Below the pieces are notes generated by a model. That model was not told the origin of the DNA, searched no databases, and saw only the letters and a list, made by a program, of their open reading frames with translations. Shown in pieces: positions 22,605 to 29,278 of a stretch of 29,715 bases of DNA. Both the position numbers and the translations under genes were made by a program. Every line of letters starts with the position of its first letter. Position 1 is the stretch's first letter. Source of the DNA: an uncultured Bacilli bacterium (GTDB lineage Bacteria; Bacillota_I; Bacilli_A; RF39; UBA660); contig CANQXM010000003.1 in assembly GCA_947627835.1 (NCBI GenBank), positions 1-29,715 on the forward strand. The letters are read 5' to 3'.

Positions 22605-22819
22605 GTTTTAACCTCTTCACATATTTTGCTTTTATCGTTTAATTCAAAAAATAAGCGCTCGTATAAAGCATTAAAATATTGTTTCATTGCATCGAGTTGT
22701 TTTTCTTCTAATGATGGATTCTGTGGATCTTTTGTTTTGCTGTTTATATATTTTTCAAATTTGACAATTTTAATTTGTAATTCAAGTATTTCATCCAACA
22801 TTCTCGTCTTATAATTCAT
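22589..22819 (-). CDS. small helical phage protein (crAss001_48-like)
   Basis: A 76-residue two-helix protein (MNYKTRMLDEILELQIKIVK, then a short linker with DPQNPS and EEKQLDAMKQYFNALYERLF). The pattern of two long helices, with LxxQxxAMxxYxxxLxxR in the second, resembles the small phage proteins annotated as crAss001_48-related. It is the first gene of the late operon behind the long leader. Function unknown. Confidence 0.6.
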   Translation of the reverse strand: MNYKTRMLDEILELQIKIVKFEKYINSKTKDPQNPSLEEKQLDAMKQYFNALYERLFFELNDKSKICEEVKTCLDF

Positions 22820-23200
22820 GATCTATTCTCCAATCTTATAACATTTATTTTTCCACTTTCTTTTTATCTTCCTTATTTCTGCTCACAACGGCTAAAGAAA
22901 TGACTAGCATTAAGGAGGAACTTTAGTTTTGTGAGCACAAATAAAAAAGAACTTATCAAAAGTTCTTCTAAGGAAGTGAGTTGTATCTTAATAAATAGAT
23001 ACTGTGGAATCTTTAATTTCGATTTTCAAGATTGATCAGATCTTTATTTACATAGAATTGGTAGAAAGAAAGGAATAATGCCTATGCTACATCTCCCCAA
23101 ACGTGTACTACCAGATTTTTTATTAAAGATTCCACACTACCTACTATTAAAGGTAGTGAATGGTGTAAATCAATATGTATGGAACTACTAATTATTCCAT
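22820..23200 (-). ncRNA. structured leader RNA of the late operon
   Basis: About 380 bases between the late promoter and the first gene have no convincing reading frame but many stems. From the 5' side on the minus strand these are hairpin CACTACCT/AGGTAGTG (23135-23158); a 15-bp perfect long-range stem (23122-23136 with 23003-23017) enclosing ~104 nt with further stems such as TGGTAG/CTACCA; hairpin GTATCT/AGATAC (22983-23002); the terminator at 22941-22967; and a nested hairpin TGCTCACAA/TTGTGAGCA with CTAAAG/CTTTAG inside (22880-22937). A leader that folds into many stems around a terminator suggests attenuation or antitermination; a cos or pac site in the same place is possible too. Confidence 0.55.
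22941..22967 (-). terminator. intrinsic terminator inside the late leader
   Basis: Minus strand AAGAACTT, loop TTGAT-type 5 bases, AAGTTCTT (8 bp), then TTTTTTA. It lies between the late promoter and the first late gene. It could end transcripts of the early operon that run on past the regulator, and must itself be passed for late expression. Confidence 0.8.
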
Positions 23201-23206
23201 GATACA

Positions 23207-23242
23207 ATTATACCACACAAAAGGTGGGTCAAAACGGGTCAA
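23207..23242 (-). promoter_or_regulatory. late promoter with activator repeats
   Basis: On the minus strand TATAAT (23207-23212) has TG one base upstream, but the -35 position reads GTTTTG, far from consensus. The plus strand shows GGGTCAA at 23226-23232 and 23236-23242, two identical 7-bp repeats exactly 10 bp apart, flanking that -35. A weak -35 plus same-face repeats is the build of an activator-dependent promoter. The gene just before it encodes a likely ArpU/RinA-type late activator. Confidence 0.65.
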
Positions 23243-23670
23243 TTACTCTTGACACTATTTTTTTTATATCTATTGTATTTTGTTCTTGAATAATCTTTTC
23301 CTCTATTTAATTTTTTATCAATTTCTCTCCAACTTTTCTTTTCGTCATATTTTAAATACTCAATGTAACCAATTTCGTCATATTGGCTCATCCTTTTTAT
23401 TTCTTTAGCAATGTACGCTTTCCAGGAATATATAGCTGCGACTAAACCATATATTTTAGTATCTAGTTCTTCGTCTTTAAACACGTAATTTAAGAATGAA
23501 TCTATGTTGGTATTAGAACTATCTACTACTAGGTCTTTTATCTTAACCGCCCCTGGTTGTGTTTTTAAAAAATTGATATTTCTTTGCGTAGCATAAACAT
23601 CTAATTCATTTTCTAGGCGCTTTATTTCATTTTTGGCTTCTCTAATAGTTACATGTTTCTCTATTGCCAT
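23239..23670 (-). CDS. ArpU/RinA-like late transcription regulator
   Basis: A 143-residue protein starting MAIEKHVTIREAKNEIKRLE at ATG 23670, with GGAGGG 7 bases upstream (an ATG two codons earlier is too close). An N-terminal helical part is followed by a C-terminal sigma-region-4-like helix-turn-helix: YIEYLKYDEKKSWREIDKKL, then NRGKDYSRTKYNRYKK. Length, build and place (last gene of the early operon, directly before the late leader and terminase) match the ArpU/RinA family, which switches on late genes. Its stop codon overlaps one of the GGGTCAA repeats at the late promoter, its probable target. Confidence 0.7.
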   Translation of the reverse strand: MAIEKHVTIREAKNEIKRLENELDVYATQRNINFLKTQPGAVKIKDLVVDSSNTNIDSFLNYVFKDEELDTKIYGLVAAIYSWKAYIAKEIKRMSQYDEIGYIEYLKYDEKKSWREIDKKLNRGKDYSRTKYNRYKKNSVKSN

Positions 23671-23702
23671 AGTCATCCCTCCATAATTCTCTTTTTTATC
23701 CC

Positions 23703-23744
23703 GACCGGTCTAATCCGGAATTACGGCCGGTCTAGTCCGGTCTG
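23703..23744. repeat. GC-rich repeats upstream of the late regulator gene
   Basis: CCGGTCTAATCCGG (23705-23718) and CCGGTCTAGTCCGG (23727-23740) are near-identical, imperfect palindromes 22 bp apart; GACCGGTC at 23703-23710 is a perfect palindrome. This is a GC-rich island in AT-rich DNA, in the 98-base gap between the early genes and the regulator. It may be an operator or a structured 5' leader of the regulator mRNA. Confidence 0.7.
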
Positions 23745-23768
23745 TAATTTAATTTATATCAAATTTGT

Positions 23769-24035
23769 TCATTCAACTACCTCATATCCCATTTCCCGTA
23801 AAGCTTCACATATTGGCTTGAAAGTAATATCTTCGGTGTTCCACATATTATCATAAATACAATTTCTTATTTTCTCTCTTTCATCCCAATCCATAGTGAT
23901 TTTATTTAATGCATTGAAAATGGCTTTTTCTTTATTTCTTATAATTCGATTGTCGCATGGATAACCATCCTCTTCTTCAAATATTTCCATTTCTAAATGT
24001 TGGATCTTAATGATGTCTTTTAATTTAATCTTCAT
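23769..24035 (-). CDS. hypothetical early phage protein
   Basis: An 88-residue acidic protein (MKIKLKDIIKIQHLEMEIFE) with EEDGYPCDNRIIRNKEKAIF in the middle and a helical second half ending FKPICEALREMGYEVVE. It overlaps the gene before it by 11 bases. I recognise no domain. It is the last small gene before the late regulator. Confidence 0.55.
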   Translation of the reverse strand: MKIKLKDIIKIQHLEMEIFEEEDGYPCDNRIIRNKEKAIFNALNKITMDWDEREKIRNCIYDNMWNTEDITFKPICEALREMGYEVVE

Positions 24036-24546
24036 CGCAGCATCCTAATTCTTTGCATTTATTATATATTGCTTGTAATTCATTAATAGAAAGATAAGCG
24101 CCATTATTTTCAGGGCTATAATTTATATAAAGTCCTCTATTATCTTTTGGTTGAGTACGTATAAGTATTTCTTTAATATCTCCTAAAGCTCCAACTTTTT
24201 TATAATGTATGCAATCTTCTAAATTACACTTTAATTCATATCCTAAATCTTCCAATGTAATATTTTTATTCATTTTTTTATTTCCTTCTTTCAATTTCTT
24301 TAATTTATAACAAGTTTCGCCATATCGGATAAGCCGCTCGCCGTCACTTGATTGATAAAACATCATTTTTCCTCCTAAAAGCCATTTTTCAAATTCATTT
24401 GAAGCATTATTTTCTTGTTGTAATTTATCAAAATAATTTAAAAACTCTAGTTGTTCGTCTGTTAATGGTTGATCGCCTATAACATAATCAAGTATTTTTT
24501 CCCTATCCCATTTATTCGGGTTAAAGTTTGGTATTATTTTTACCAC
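24025..24546 (-). CDS. hypothetical protein with possible internal start
   Basis: A 173-residue frame from GTG 24546. The first ~90 residues (MVKIIPNFNPNKWDREKILD; PLTDEQLEFLNYFDKLQQEN) end in a lysine-rich stretch. At 24273 an internal ATG with AAGGA 9 bases upstream opens a second, very gene-like N-terminus (MNKNITLEDLGYELKCNLED) of 82 residues ending KCKELGCCDED. The second part resembles small stand-alone phage proteins, so this may be two genes fused in frame or one gene with two products. Function unknown. Confidence 0.55.
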   Translation of the reverse strand: MVKIIPNFNPNKWDREKILDYVIGDQPLTDEQLEFLNYFDKLQQENNASNEFEKWLLGGKMMFYQSSDGERLIRYGETCYKLKKLKEGNKKMNKNITLEDLGYELKCNLEDCIHYKKVGALGDIKEILIRTQPKDNRGLYINYSPENNGAYLSINELQAIYNKCKELGCCDED

Positions 24547-24823
24547 CTCTATTAATTAAATCTAGTACTTCTTGATATGCCTTTTTCATTGCTATTTTTT
24601 CTATAATGTCAAAACCAACATTATAATTTCCACTTAATCTTTCAATATCTATATTGCTTAATTTTACTTTTTCTTCTAGGTAATCAATAATTTCGTACTT
24701 TTCCTCATTTAGTTTTTGTACTTGCAAAGCAAGGGCTTGATATCGTGTTTTATAATATTCAAATGTGGCTAATTGTTCATTTAATGTCTTGGAAAAATCA
24801 AATTTTAAAGGTATTCCATTCAT
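24521..24823 (-). CDS. hypothetical coiled-coil early protein
   Basis: A 100-residue, mostly helical protein: MNGIPLKFDFSKTLNEQLAT, a long helix around 20-55 (YQALALQVQKLNEEKYEIID) and a second one ending KKAYQEVLDLINRGGK. It overlaps the next gene by 26 bases and starts one base behind the stop of the previous gene. No family is recognised. Confidence 0.5.
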   Translation of the reverse strand: MNGIPLKFDFSKTLNEQLATFEYYKTRYQALALQVQKLNEEKYEIIDYLEEKVKLSNIDIERLSGNYNVGFDIIEKIAMKKAYQEVLDLINRGGKNNTKL

Positions 24824-24824
24824 G

Positions 24825-25202
24825 CTAATCTCCTATCCTATAGCAACTATTTTCATATTGCTCTCTGGTTAAAATTGTTTCAATTTCACTTTCTAAAATG
24901 CCAACTTTATAATTACTATCTGTATATATCCATTTTCTGCCGTGTTCATCTTCTTTAATTAAGCATACTGATGACCCATTAACATAATCTCCAACTTCGA
25001 TTAAATCTATTGGATTATAACTTGGTTCTTTTAAAACTGTGCCATCATCGTATACATTCCATTCTAAAGAGATATTATCTTTTTTTACACCAAAATATAT
25101 ATCTTTTTTATCAGCCCATGCCACATTGTCTAAATCATCGATATTAGTAACTTTTGCAATTCCTTTTTTAGTTCTAATATACATTCCTACTTCTATTTTC
25201 AT
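24825..25202 (-). CDS. hypothetical beta-rich phage protein
   Basis: This 125-residue protein begins MKIEVGMYIRTKKGIAKVTN and has a second similar half around 64-90 (NPIDLIEVGDYVNGSSVCLI). The pattern of short strands and 'GDYV' or 'GMYIRT' turns suggests two SH3-like beta barrels. Proteins of this kind are frequent in early regions of Bacillota phages, without known role. It overlaps its upstream neighbour by 4 bases. Confidence 0.55.
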   Translation of the reverse strand: MKIEVGMYIRTKKGIAKVTNIDDLDNVAWADKKDIYFGVKKDNISLEWNVYDDGTVLKEPSYNPIDLIEVGDYVNGSSVCLIKEDEHGRKWIYTDSNYKVGILESEIETILTREQYENSCYRIGD

Positions 25203-25615
25203 AGCCCAAGTTCCTCTAGTGTATATTCTTTATCTAATTCCATACCTTTGTACATTTTTTCTTTCCAAAAACTTGGTAAATCAATTTTTTCTGAATCGGC
25301 TCCAGTAGATGATTCAATTAATATTTCAATATAGCATGTGTTACTAAATAACTTTTGTTTTTTTATATAAAATACTTTATCTCTAAAAGGTCTAATAACA
25401 CCACTTAAATATTTTCTTTCTTCCTCATCAAGTATTGGATCTACTACTTCTAAAGTTAGTTTTATTTTTGTTTTTGTTTGTAATTTACTAAATATTTCTT
25501 TTTCTTTTTCATTTAAACAATCGCAAACTATACAGTTAAAATTTAAATGATATTTTTTATCAAAACGTTCAGTATAATATGTATTTCCAAAATAAACTTC
25601 TTTTTCTAATTTCAT
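25199..25615 (-). CDS. hypothetical early phage protein
   Basis: A 138-residue protein with a C-x-C pair (CIVCDC, near 28-33), alternating strands and charged helices (LTLEVVDPILDEEERKYLSG) and the end MELDKEYTLEELGL. No domain is recognised. The gene abuts the methyltransferase-like gene (16 bases) and overlaps the next by 4, so it belongs to the same early operon. Confidence 0.5.
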   Translation of the reverse strand: MKLEKEVYFGNTYYTERFDKKYHLNFNCIVCDCLNEKEKEIFSKLQTKTKIKLTLEVVDPILDEEERKYLSGVIRPFRDKVFYIKKQKLFSNTCYIEILIESSTGADSEKIDLPSFWKEKMYKGMELDKEYTLEELGL

Positions 25616-25631
25616 TTTTAATTTTCTCCTT

Positions 25632-26171
25632 TCATAGCCAATATAATTGCCTTTTTAAATTTGGAATGTTGTAGCAAATCCAACAACATCCTTTATTAAA
25701 GCTTCCTGATGTATTTAAAAAATGGATTCGCTTTTTAAAGATTAAAATTGATAATTTATCAATATATTTTTCATACATATCTGCTCTTGTAGGTGTTTCT
25801 AAAGTTGACAATGGCAGTAATAAACAAAATGATTTGATTTTTTTGGATTCTATTAAATCAAATGTTCTTTTAATGATTTGATTTTGCTTTGAGAATGGTG
25901 GATTACTAATTAATAAATCACAATTTTCTGGAGGTTCCGTTTTAAAGAAGTCATTACCTAAATCATCAAATATATGAGTTACTTTATATTTCAAATTTAA
26001 TTCATCAGCTTTTAATTTAAAATGTGAATCATAATTATTGAATGGAAACCAGATAGATTTGAATTGATTAATATCAATTATTTTATAAATATTTTCTACT
26101 ACCCAACGAGGAGTAGCTACATGATCTTTATCTTGATTCTGGAGAATGTCAAAAATAGTAAGTTGTTTCAA
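25632..26171 (-). CDS. methyltransferase-like protein with NPPF motif, motif I altered
   Basis: A 179-residue protein. The catalytic motif IV of adenine-N6 methyltransferases is present as LLISNPPFSKQNQIIKR (about 90-106), and DDLGNDFFK (about 68-76) fits the acidic motif II/III area. At the place of the cofactor-binding motif I (D-x-F-x-G-x-G) it instead has SIWFPFNNYDSHF (39-51), with no glycine. The start MKQLTIFDILQNQDKDHVAT is typical of phage methylases. It may use another way to bind S-adenosylmethionine, or may be a non-methylating relative that binds DNA or RNA. Phage methylases protect DNA from host restriction. Confidence 0.65.
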   Translation of the reverse strand: MKQLTIFDILQNQDKDHVATPRWVVENIYKIIDINQFKSIWFPFNNYDSHFKLKADELNLKYKVTHIFDDLGNDFFKTEPPENCDLLISNPPFSKQNQIIKRTFDLIESKKIKSFCLLLPLSTLETPTRADMYEKYIDKLSILIFKKRIHFLNTSGSFNKGCCWICYNIPNLKRQLYWL

Positions 26172-26362
26172 TGAAAATCACTCTCACTTATTCCGTAAAA
26201 TAAATAAGGATCATTAACTGGTTCAATTGGATTTTCTTTTAAATCTGTTATTTCTTTTTTTAGTTCTCCATTTTCATATTCCAGTTCTTCCACCTTAACA
26301 ACTAAATTTTCATAATCGGCAAGTTTCTTTGCCGTTTCAAGTGTAATATATTCCCCTTTCAT
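26168..26362 (-). CDS. small coiled-coil early protein
   Basis: A 64-residue protein: MKGEYITLETAKKLADYENL, a coiled coil (VVKVEELEYENGELKKEITD) and a proline-rich end with DPYLFYGISESDFH. It lies between SSB and the methyltransferase-like gene and overlaps the latter by 4 bases. Short 'YITLETAKKLADYE' proteins are common in Bacillota phages; their role is unknown. Confidence 0.5.
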   Translation of the reverse strand: MKGEYITLETAKKLADYENLVVKVEELEYENGELKKEITDLKENPIEPVNDPYLFYGISESDFH

Positions 26363-26371
26363 ATATTTCTC

Positions 26372-26836
26372 CTAAAACGGCAAATCTTCATCTGTTAATT
26401 CAATCTGTTGTCCAAAATTTGCAAATGGATCTTCTTTTACTTCATTAATAGAACTACTTTCTTGCTCGGTAATTTGAACATTATCTCCATATTCTCTAAC
26501 CGGCTCAGGTATACTAGTGTCTTTTTTCTCTATAAATTGCATAGTAGCTACTTGTACCTCTGTTAAATATCCCCTTGTACCGTCATCTTTTTCATAAGAA
26601 CTGGTCCTTATGCTTCCACTAATACTAAATTGATTTCCCTTTTTTACGTATTTTGCAATTGCTTCAGCTCTATTTCCCCAGGCAAAGCAATTAATAAAAT
26701 CTGCATCAGTATCTCCGTTTTCATTTTTATAATTTCTATTAACTGCTAATGTAAATCTTACGTATGGTTTATTATCTATTGTATATTTTAATTCTGGATC
26801 CTTCGTTAATCTTCCAGTTAACACTACAACATTCAT
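26372..26836 (-). CDS. ssb: single-stranded DNA-binding protein
   Basis: A 154-residue SSB. The OB fold fills residues 1-105 with the standard landmarks MNVVVLTGRLTKDPELKYT, VRFTLAVNRNYK, DFINCFAWGNRAEAIAKYVK and GSIRTSSYEKDDG. A glutamate-rich linker leads to the acidic tip DEDLPF, which in SSBs recruits recombination and replication partners. It coats single-stranded DNA during phage replication and should work with the ERF annealing protein of the same operon. It lies 4 bases behind the spoVG gene. Confidence 0.95.
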   Translation of the reverse strand: MNVVVLTGRLTKDPELKYTIDNKPYVRFTLAVNRNYKNENGDTDADFINCFAWGNRAEAIAKYVKKGNQFSISGSIRTSSYEKDDGTRGYLTEVQVATMQFIEKKDTSIPEPVREYGDNVQITEQESSSINEVKEDPFANFGQQIELTDEDLPF

Positions 26837-26840
26837 AGAT

Positions 26841-27101
26841 CTATTCTCCTAACTTATTAAATTCGTTTAAAATCGCATCAGTAAATTCTTTTCTTAATTT
26901 TTCATTAATTGGATGGCACACATCTATATATTTTTCGGCTGTAACTTTCCTACTAGGCATTGCTATAAAAATTCCTTTTTTCCCTTGAATGATTTTAATA
27001 CCATGAATAGCAAAGGAATCATCAATTACCACTGAGGCATATCCTTTTACTTTTTCATAATCTCTTTCTTCTTTTTTAACTGTTACTTTTGTTATTTTCA
27101 T
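26841..27101 (-). CDS. spoVG: SpoVG family protein
   Basis: An 86-residue protein with the SpoVG pattern over its whole length: MKITKVTVKKEERDYEKVKG, a central SVVIDDSFAIHGIKIIQGKK and GIFIAMPSRKV, and a C-terminal helix (PINEKLRKEFTDAILNEFNK). In bacteria SpoVG is a small nucleic-acid-binding regulator of division, sporulation or virulence genes. Phage copies occur in recombination operons; here it overlaps the NinB-like gene and precedes ssb. It may bind phage or host mRNA or DNA, but which one is not visible. Confidence 0.9.
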   Translation of the reverse strand: MKITKVTVKKEERDYEKVKGYASVVIDDSFAIHGIKIIQGKKGIFIAMPSRKVTAEKYIDVCHPINEKLRKEFTDAILNEFNKLGE

Positions 27102-27567
27102 AACTTTCCATCTCCTTTATCATTTTTTGGATTTCTTTTTCTTCTAATGTTTCTATTCCTAGATTTCTTGCTTCTTGTATAACTCCATCTATAAATACTG
27201 ACATTTCTTTTGAATCGTATCTGTGGGTACCTTTAAAGACCAAATAGCTTTTAAATGTATTGCCGGCATTCTTAAATGTTCCTTGCTCTTCATAATAATC
27301 GAAATAATCTTTTGGATTCACTGATGCTAAAATGCTTATATAATCCCTTTGGCCATAATCTTTTAACATTTGAACATGAATTTCTTCTTTGGATATACGT
27401 AAGCGATTCGCAATTTCATTTTGTAAAACCCAAGAGTAAGCATTGGCATTTAGACTTCTTTTGTTTCTATGCTTATCAATTGTGATATCATATTCCGTTT
27501 TTTTATCAAATCTAAATAAGAATTGCTTTATCTCTTCGATTGTTCCAGTAAATGTTTTCTTTTCCAT
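27076..27567 (-). CDS. NinB-like recombination protein
   Basis: This 163-residue protein carries the block KHRNKRSLNANAYSWVLQNE (about 32-51), which parallels the conserved 'R-S-N-Q-N-R/A-x-W' core of NinB-type proteins that bind single-stranded DNA and assist recombination. The rest, with the aromatic NPKDYFDYYEEQGTF and a helical end, is seen in homologues from phages of Bacillota. Its place between an ERF/nuclease block and SSB supports a role in recombination. Identification rests on one motif and context. Confidence 0.55.
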   Translation of the reverse strand: MEKKTFTGTIEEIKQFLFRFDKKTEYDITIDKHRNKRSLNANAYSWVLQNEIANRLRISKEEIHVQMLKDYGQRDYISILASVNPKDYFDYYEEQGTFKNAGNTFKSYLVFKGTHRYDSKEMSVFIDGVIQEARNLGIETLEEKEIQKMIKEMESYENNKSNS

Positions 27568-27568
27568 A

Positions 27569-27715
27569 CTAGTCTTTAATTTCTTCTTTTCCCTCTTTTC
27601 TTATTTTTTCTAATAAAATAGTTAAAGACGTTTTTTCTATTACTGATTCACAGTGTCTTATTTTTTCTTCCAGGTTGAATATGAAAATCTGCTTTAATAT
27701 TAATCGTTCAAACAT
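27569..27715 (-). CDS. 48-residue protein in the recombination operon
   Basis: ATG 27715 (AAAGAG upstream) opens 48 codons ending TAG at 27569: MFERLILKQIFIFNLEEKIR, a middle with C22, and a lysine-rich helix (ILLEKIRKEGKEEIKD). It overlaps the end of the nuclease gene by 16 bases and stops one base before the ATG of the NinB-like gene, filling the gap exactly, which is why I consider it real. Function unknown. Confidence 0.55.
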   Translation of the reverse strand: MFERLILKQIFIFNLEEKIRHCESVIEKTSLTILLEKIRKEGKEEIKD

Positions 27716-28290
27716 ATCTCTTTGCTTTCTTTAAACTCTTTTATTTTTTTTAATAATTCACTAGTTGATTTTCTTTCTATCTCTATCAATTTTCCATAAT
27801 TTCTTTTTGGCAACCATATTGCATAAAGTTTTTCAAAATGAGGCGTTCCATACATGTGCATATGAGCCAATTCATAAAAACTCAATTGATATGATAAATA
27901 TTCTTTATCTAATGTTGCTGTTGTTTTAATATCGCATAAACTGAAGCATCCGTTTACGTTGGCTATCATGTCAAACCTTCCGGCATATTCATTTTTGTAA
28001 TATATCATTTGCTCCTGGCTTATAACTTCTATTTTATTTTCACTTTTTAATCTTATATATTGAGTAAAACTAAATCTTTGATTGGCGTCTAATTCAGGTA
28101 AATCTTTATTCTGTTCAAAACATTCTATACTTTCGTGAACAGTGCTTCCGTATTTTGCCTTTTTATTTAACGTTTCTTGATCTACACCTTTGTATTTGTC
28201 TGGAAAGATGAAATGTAATATTTCACTTACAGAAGGAATAATAATTCCATCTTTCAGATATATGTGACCGTCTTCTATAAATTCAATCAT
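27700..28290 (-). CDS. PD-(D/E)XK nuclease (RecB/exonuclease-like)
   Basis: A 196-residue nuclease of the PDDEXK_1/RecB type: the helix KAKYGSTVHESIECF (45-59) with its histidine, then GRFDMIANVNGCFSLCDIKT (D105 and the D-x-K of the core, about 103-122), followed by YQLSFYELAHMHMYG, the Q-x3-Y motif of this group. It probably acts as the 5'-3' exonuclease that makes single strands for the ERF annealing protein next to it. All catalytic landmarks are present. Confidence 0.82.
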   Translation of the reverse strand: MIEFIEDGHIYLKDGIIIPSVSEILHFIFPDKYKGVDQETLNKKAKYGSTVHESIECFEQNKDLPELDANQRFSFTQYIRLKSENKIEVISQEQMIYYKNEYAGRFDMIANVNGCFSLCDIKTTATLDKEYLSYQLSFYELAHMHMYGTPHFEKLYAIWLPKRNYGKLIEIERKSTSELLKKIKEFKESKEICLND

Positions 28291-28326
28291 TTTTTAAGCC
28301 TTTAAATTTTCTTCCATTTTTAACAC

Positions 28327-28644
28327 CTATTCTGTAATTTTTAAAGTGATACTATCATATGGATCACTCATTTTAGAATATTCTTGATAAATGTCTGGCA
28401 GTTCTTCTTTGAGTTTTTTACTATCAATTGTTATTTTTCCGCTTACATGCTTAATTTCAACATATATTCCGCAAAAACTCCAAGACTTTATTCCAATTTT
28501 ACTCATAGCGTCCTTAAGTTGCTGCTTAAATTCTTTCTCTTTCAAATCCATTTCGTCCTTGATTTTTTTAAAGTTCTTAAATTGCTCTACTACTTCAGTT
28601 GCAACAATTATTTGATTATTTTCAATTTTTACTAATTCATTCAT
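28327..28644 (-). CDS. small protein of the ERF recombination operon
   Basis: A 105-residue protein: MNELVKIENNQIIVATEVVE, a charged coiled coil (FKNFKKIKDEMDLKEKEFKQ), a small sheet around KSWSFCGIYVEIKHVSGKIT and the end KLKEELPDIYQEYSKMSDPY. It stands directly between the ERF gene (1 base) and the nuclease gene. Such proteins accompany phage recombinases in many Bacillota phages and may be an accessory factor; no known domain is seen. Confidence 0.55.
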   Translation of the reverse strand: MNELVKIENNQIIVATEVVEQFKNFKKIKDEMDLKEKEFKQQLKDAMSKIGIKSWSFCGIYVEIKHVSGKITIDSKKLKEELPDIYQEYSKMSDPYDSITLKITE

Positions 28645-28645
28645 T

Positions 28646-29263
28646 TTATTTTACCTCATCTTTCTTTTGCCTTTTGGATATCAAACTACTTGCTTCTTGT
28701 ATTGTTAATTCTTCAATGTTCTTTTTATTAACAAGTGTAAGTGCCTTATTGATTTCTTCTTCGCTATATAGTTCTCGAATTTTATCAATTTGACTGTCTC
28801 GAATATAAATAATTTTTCTTTGCTGAGATGTTGTTACTTTCTTTTGAACATTTAAATTATCGTTATCCATATTATCAATAATTTCTCCATCAGTAATTCC
28901 AAAAGCATTTATGTATAAATATCTTTTACAATAGGTATTTATAGCACCTAAATATTGAACAGCTTGCATCATCGGCTTGTCTTCTTTGTTAAGTGGTACT
29001 TCATATTCTTGAAAAGGAATCTTGTATTCTTGAGTTTCGTTTCCTTTTATTAAAGTTAATACTGCTTCACCGTTATAAATTGAAAATTTATCATTAATCC
29101 CTTCTGACTGCATAAGTTCATTTAGTTTTGGTAAAAAATCAGACAGTTCATAATAGTCAAATGATTGAAATTTATTATGCCCTGTTTTCTTTAATTTTGA
29201 ATTTTGTAGATCAACTCTGATTTTTATAATACTTTCATTCAAAGTTCTTTTTACTTCTGTCAT
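28646..29263 (-). CDS. ERF family single-strand annealing protein
   Basis: A 205-residue recombinase. The ERF core is visible as KTGHNKFQSFDYYELSDFLP (27-46), then a strand-rich part ending in MMQAVQYLGAINTYCKRYLY (97-116), with the 'IQ-x-LGA-x-TY-x-RRY' signature and the INAFGITDGE tail. The C-terminal ~65 residues look like a separate small helical domain. It anneals complementary single strands for phage recombination and replication, with the nuclease downstream and SSB further on. Confidence 0.87.
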   Translation of the reverse strand: MTEVKRTLNESIIKIRVDLQNSKLKKTGHNKFQSFDYYELSDFLPKLNELMQSEGINDKFSIYNGEAVLTLIKGNETQEYKIPFQEYEVPLNKEDKPMMQAVQYLGAINTYCKRYLYINAFGITDGEIIDNMDNDNLNVQKKVTTSQQRKIIYIRDSQIDKIRELYSEEEINKALTLVNKKNIEELTIQEASSLISKRQKKDEVK

Positions 29264-29278
29264 ATTTCCTCCTATTTA

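Noticed and set aside
22840..22906. Minus-strand 21-codon frame MLVISLAVVSRNK in the late leader, like a small membrane toxin
   Set aside because: No ribosome site before the ATG (the sequence there is CCTCCTTA, the opposite of one), and the hydrophobic part is too short for a membrane helix.
22935..23040. Plus-strand 34-codon frame (GTG) behind TAAGGAGGA in the late leader
   Set aside because: The spacing to GTG is too long (about 12 bases), no plus-strand promoter is visible, and the same bases form a nested hairpin and the minus-strand terminator, which explains their conservation-like look.
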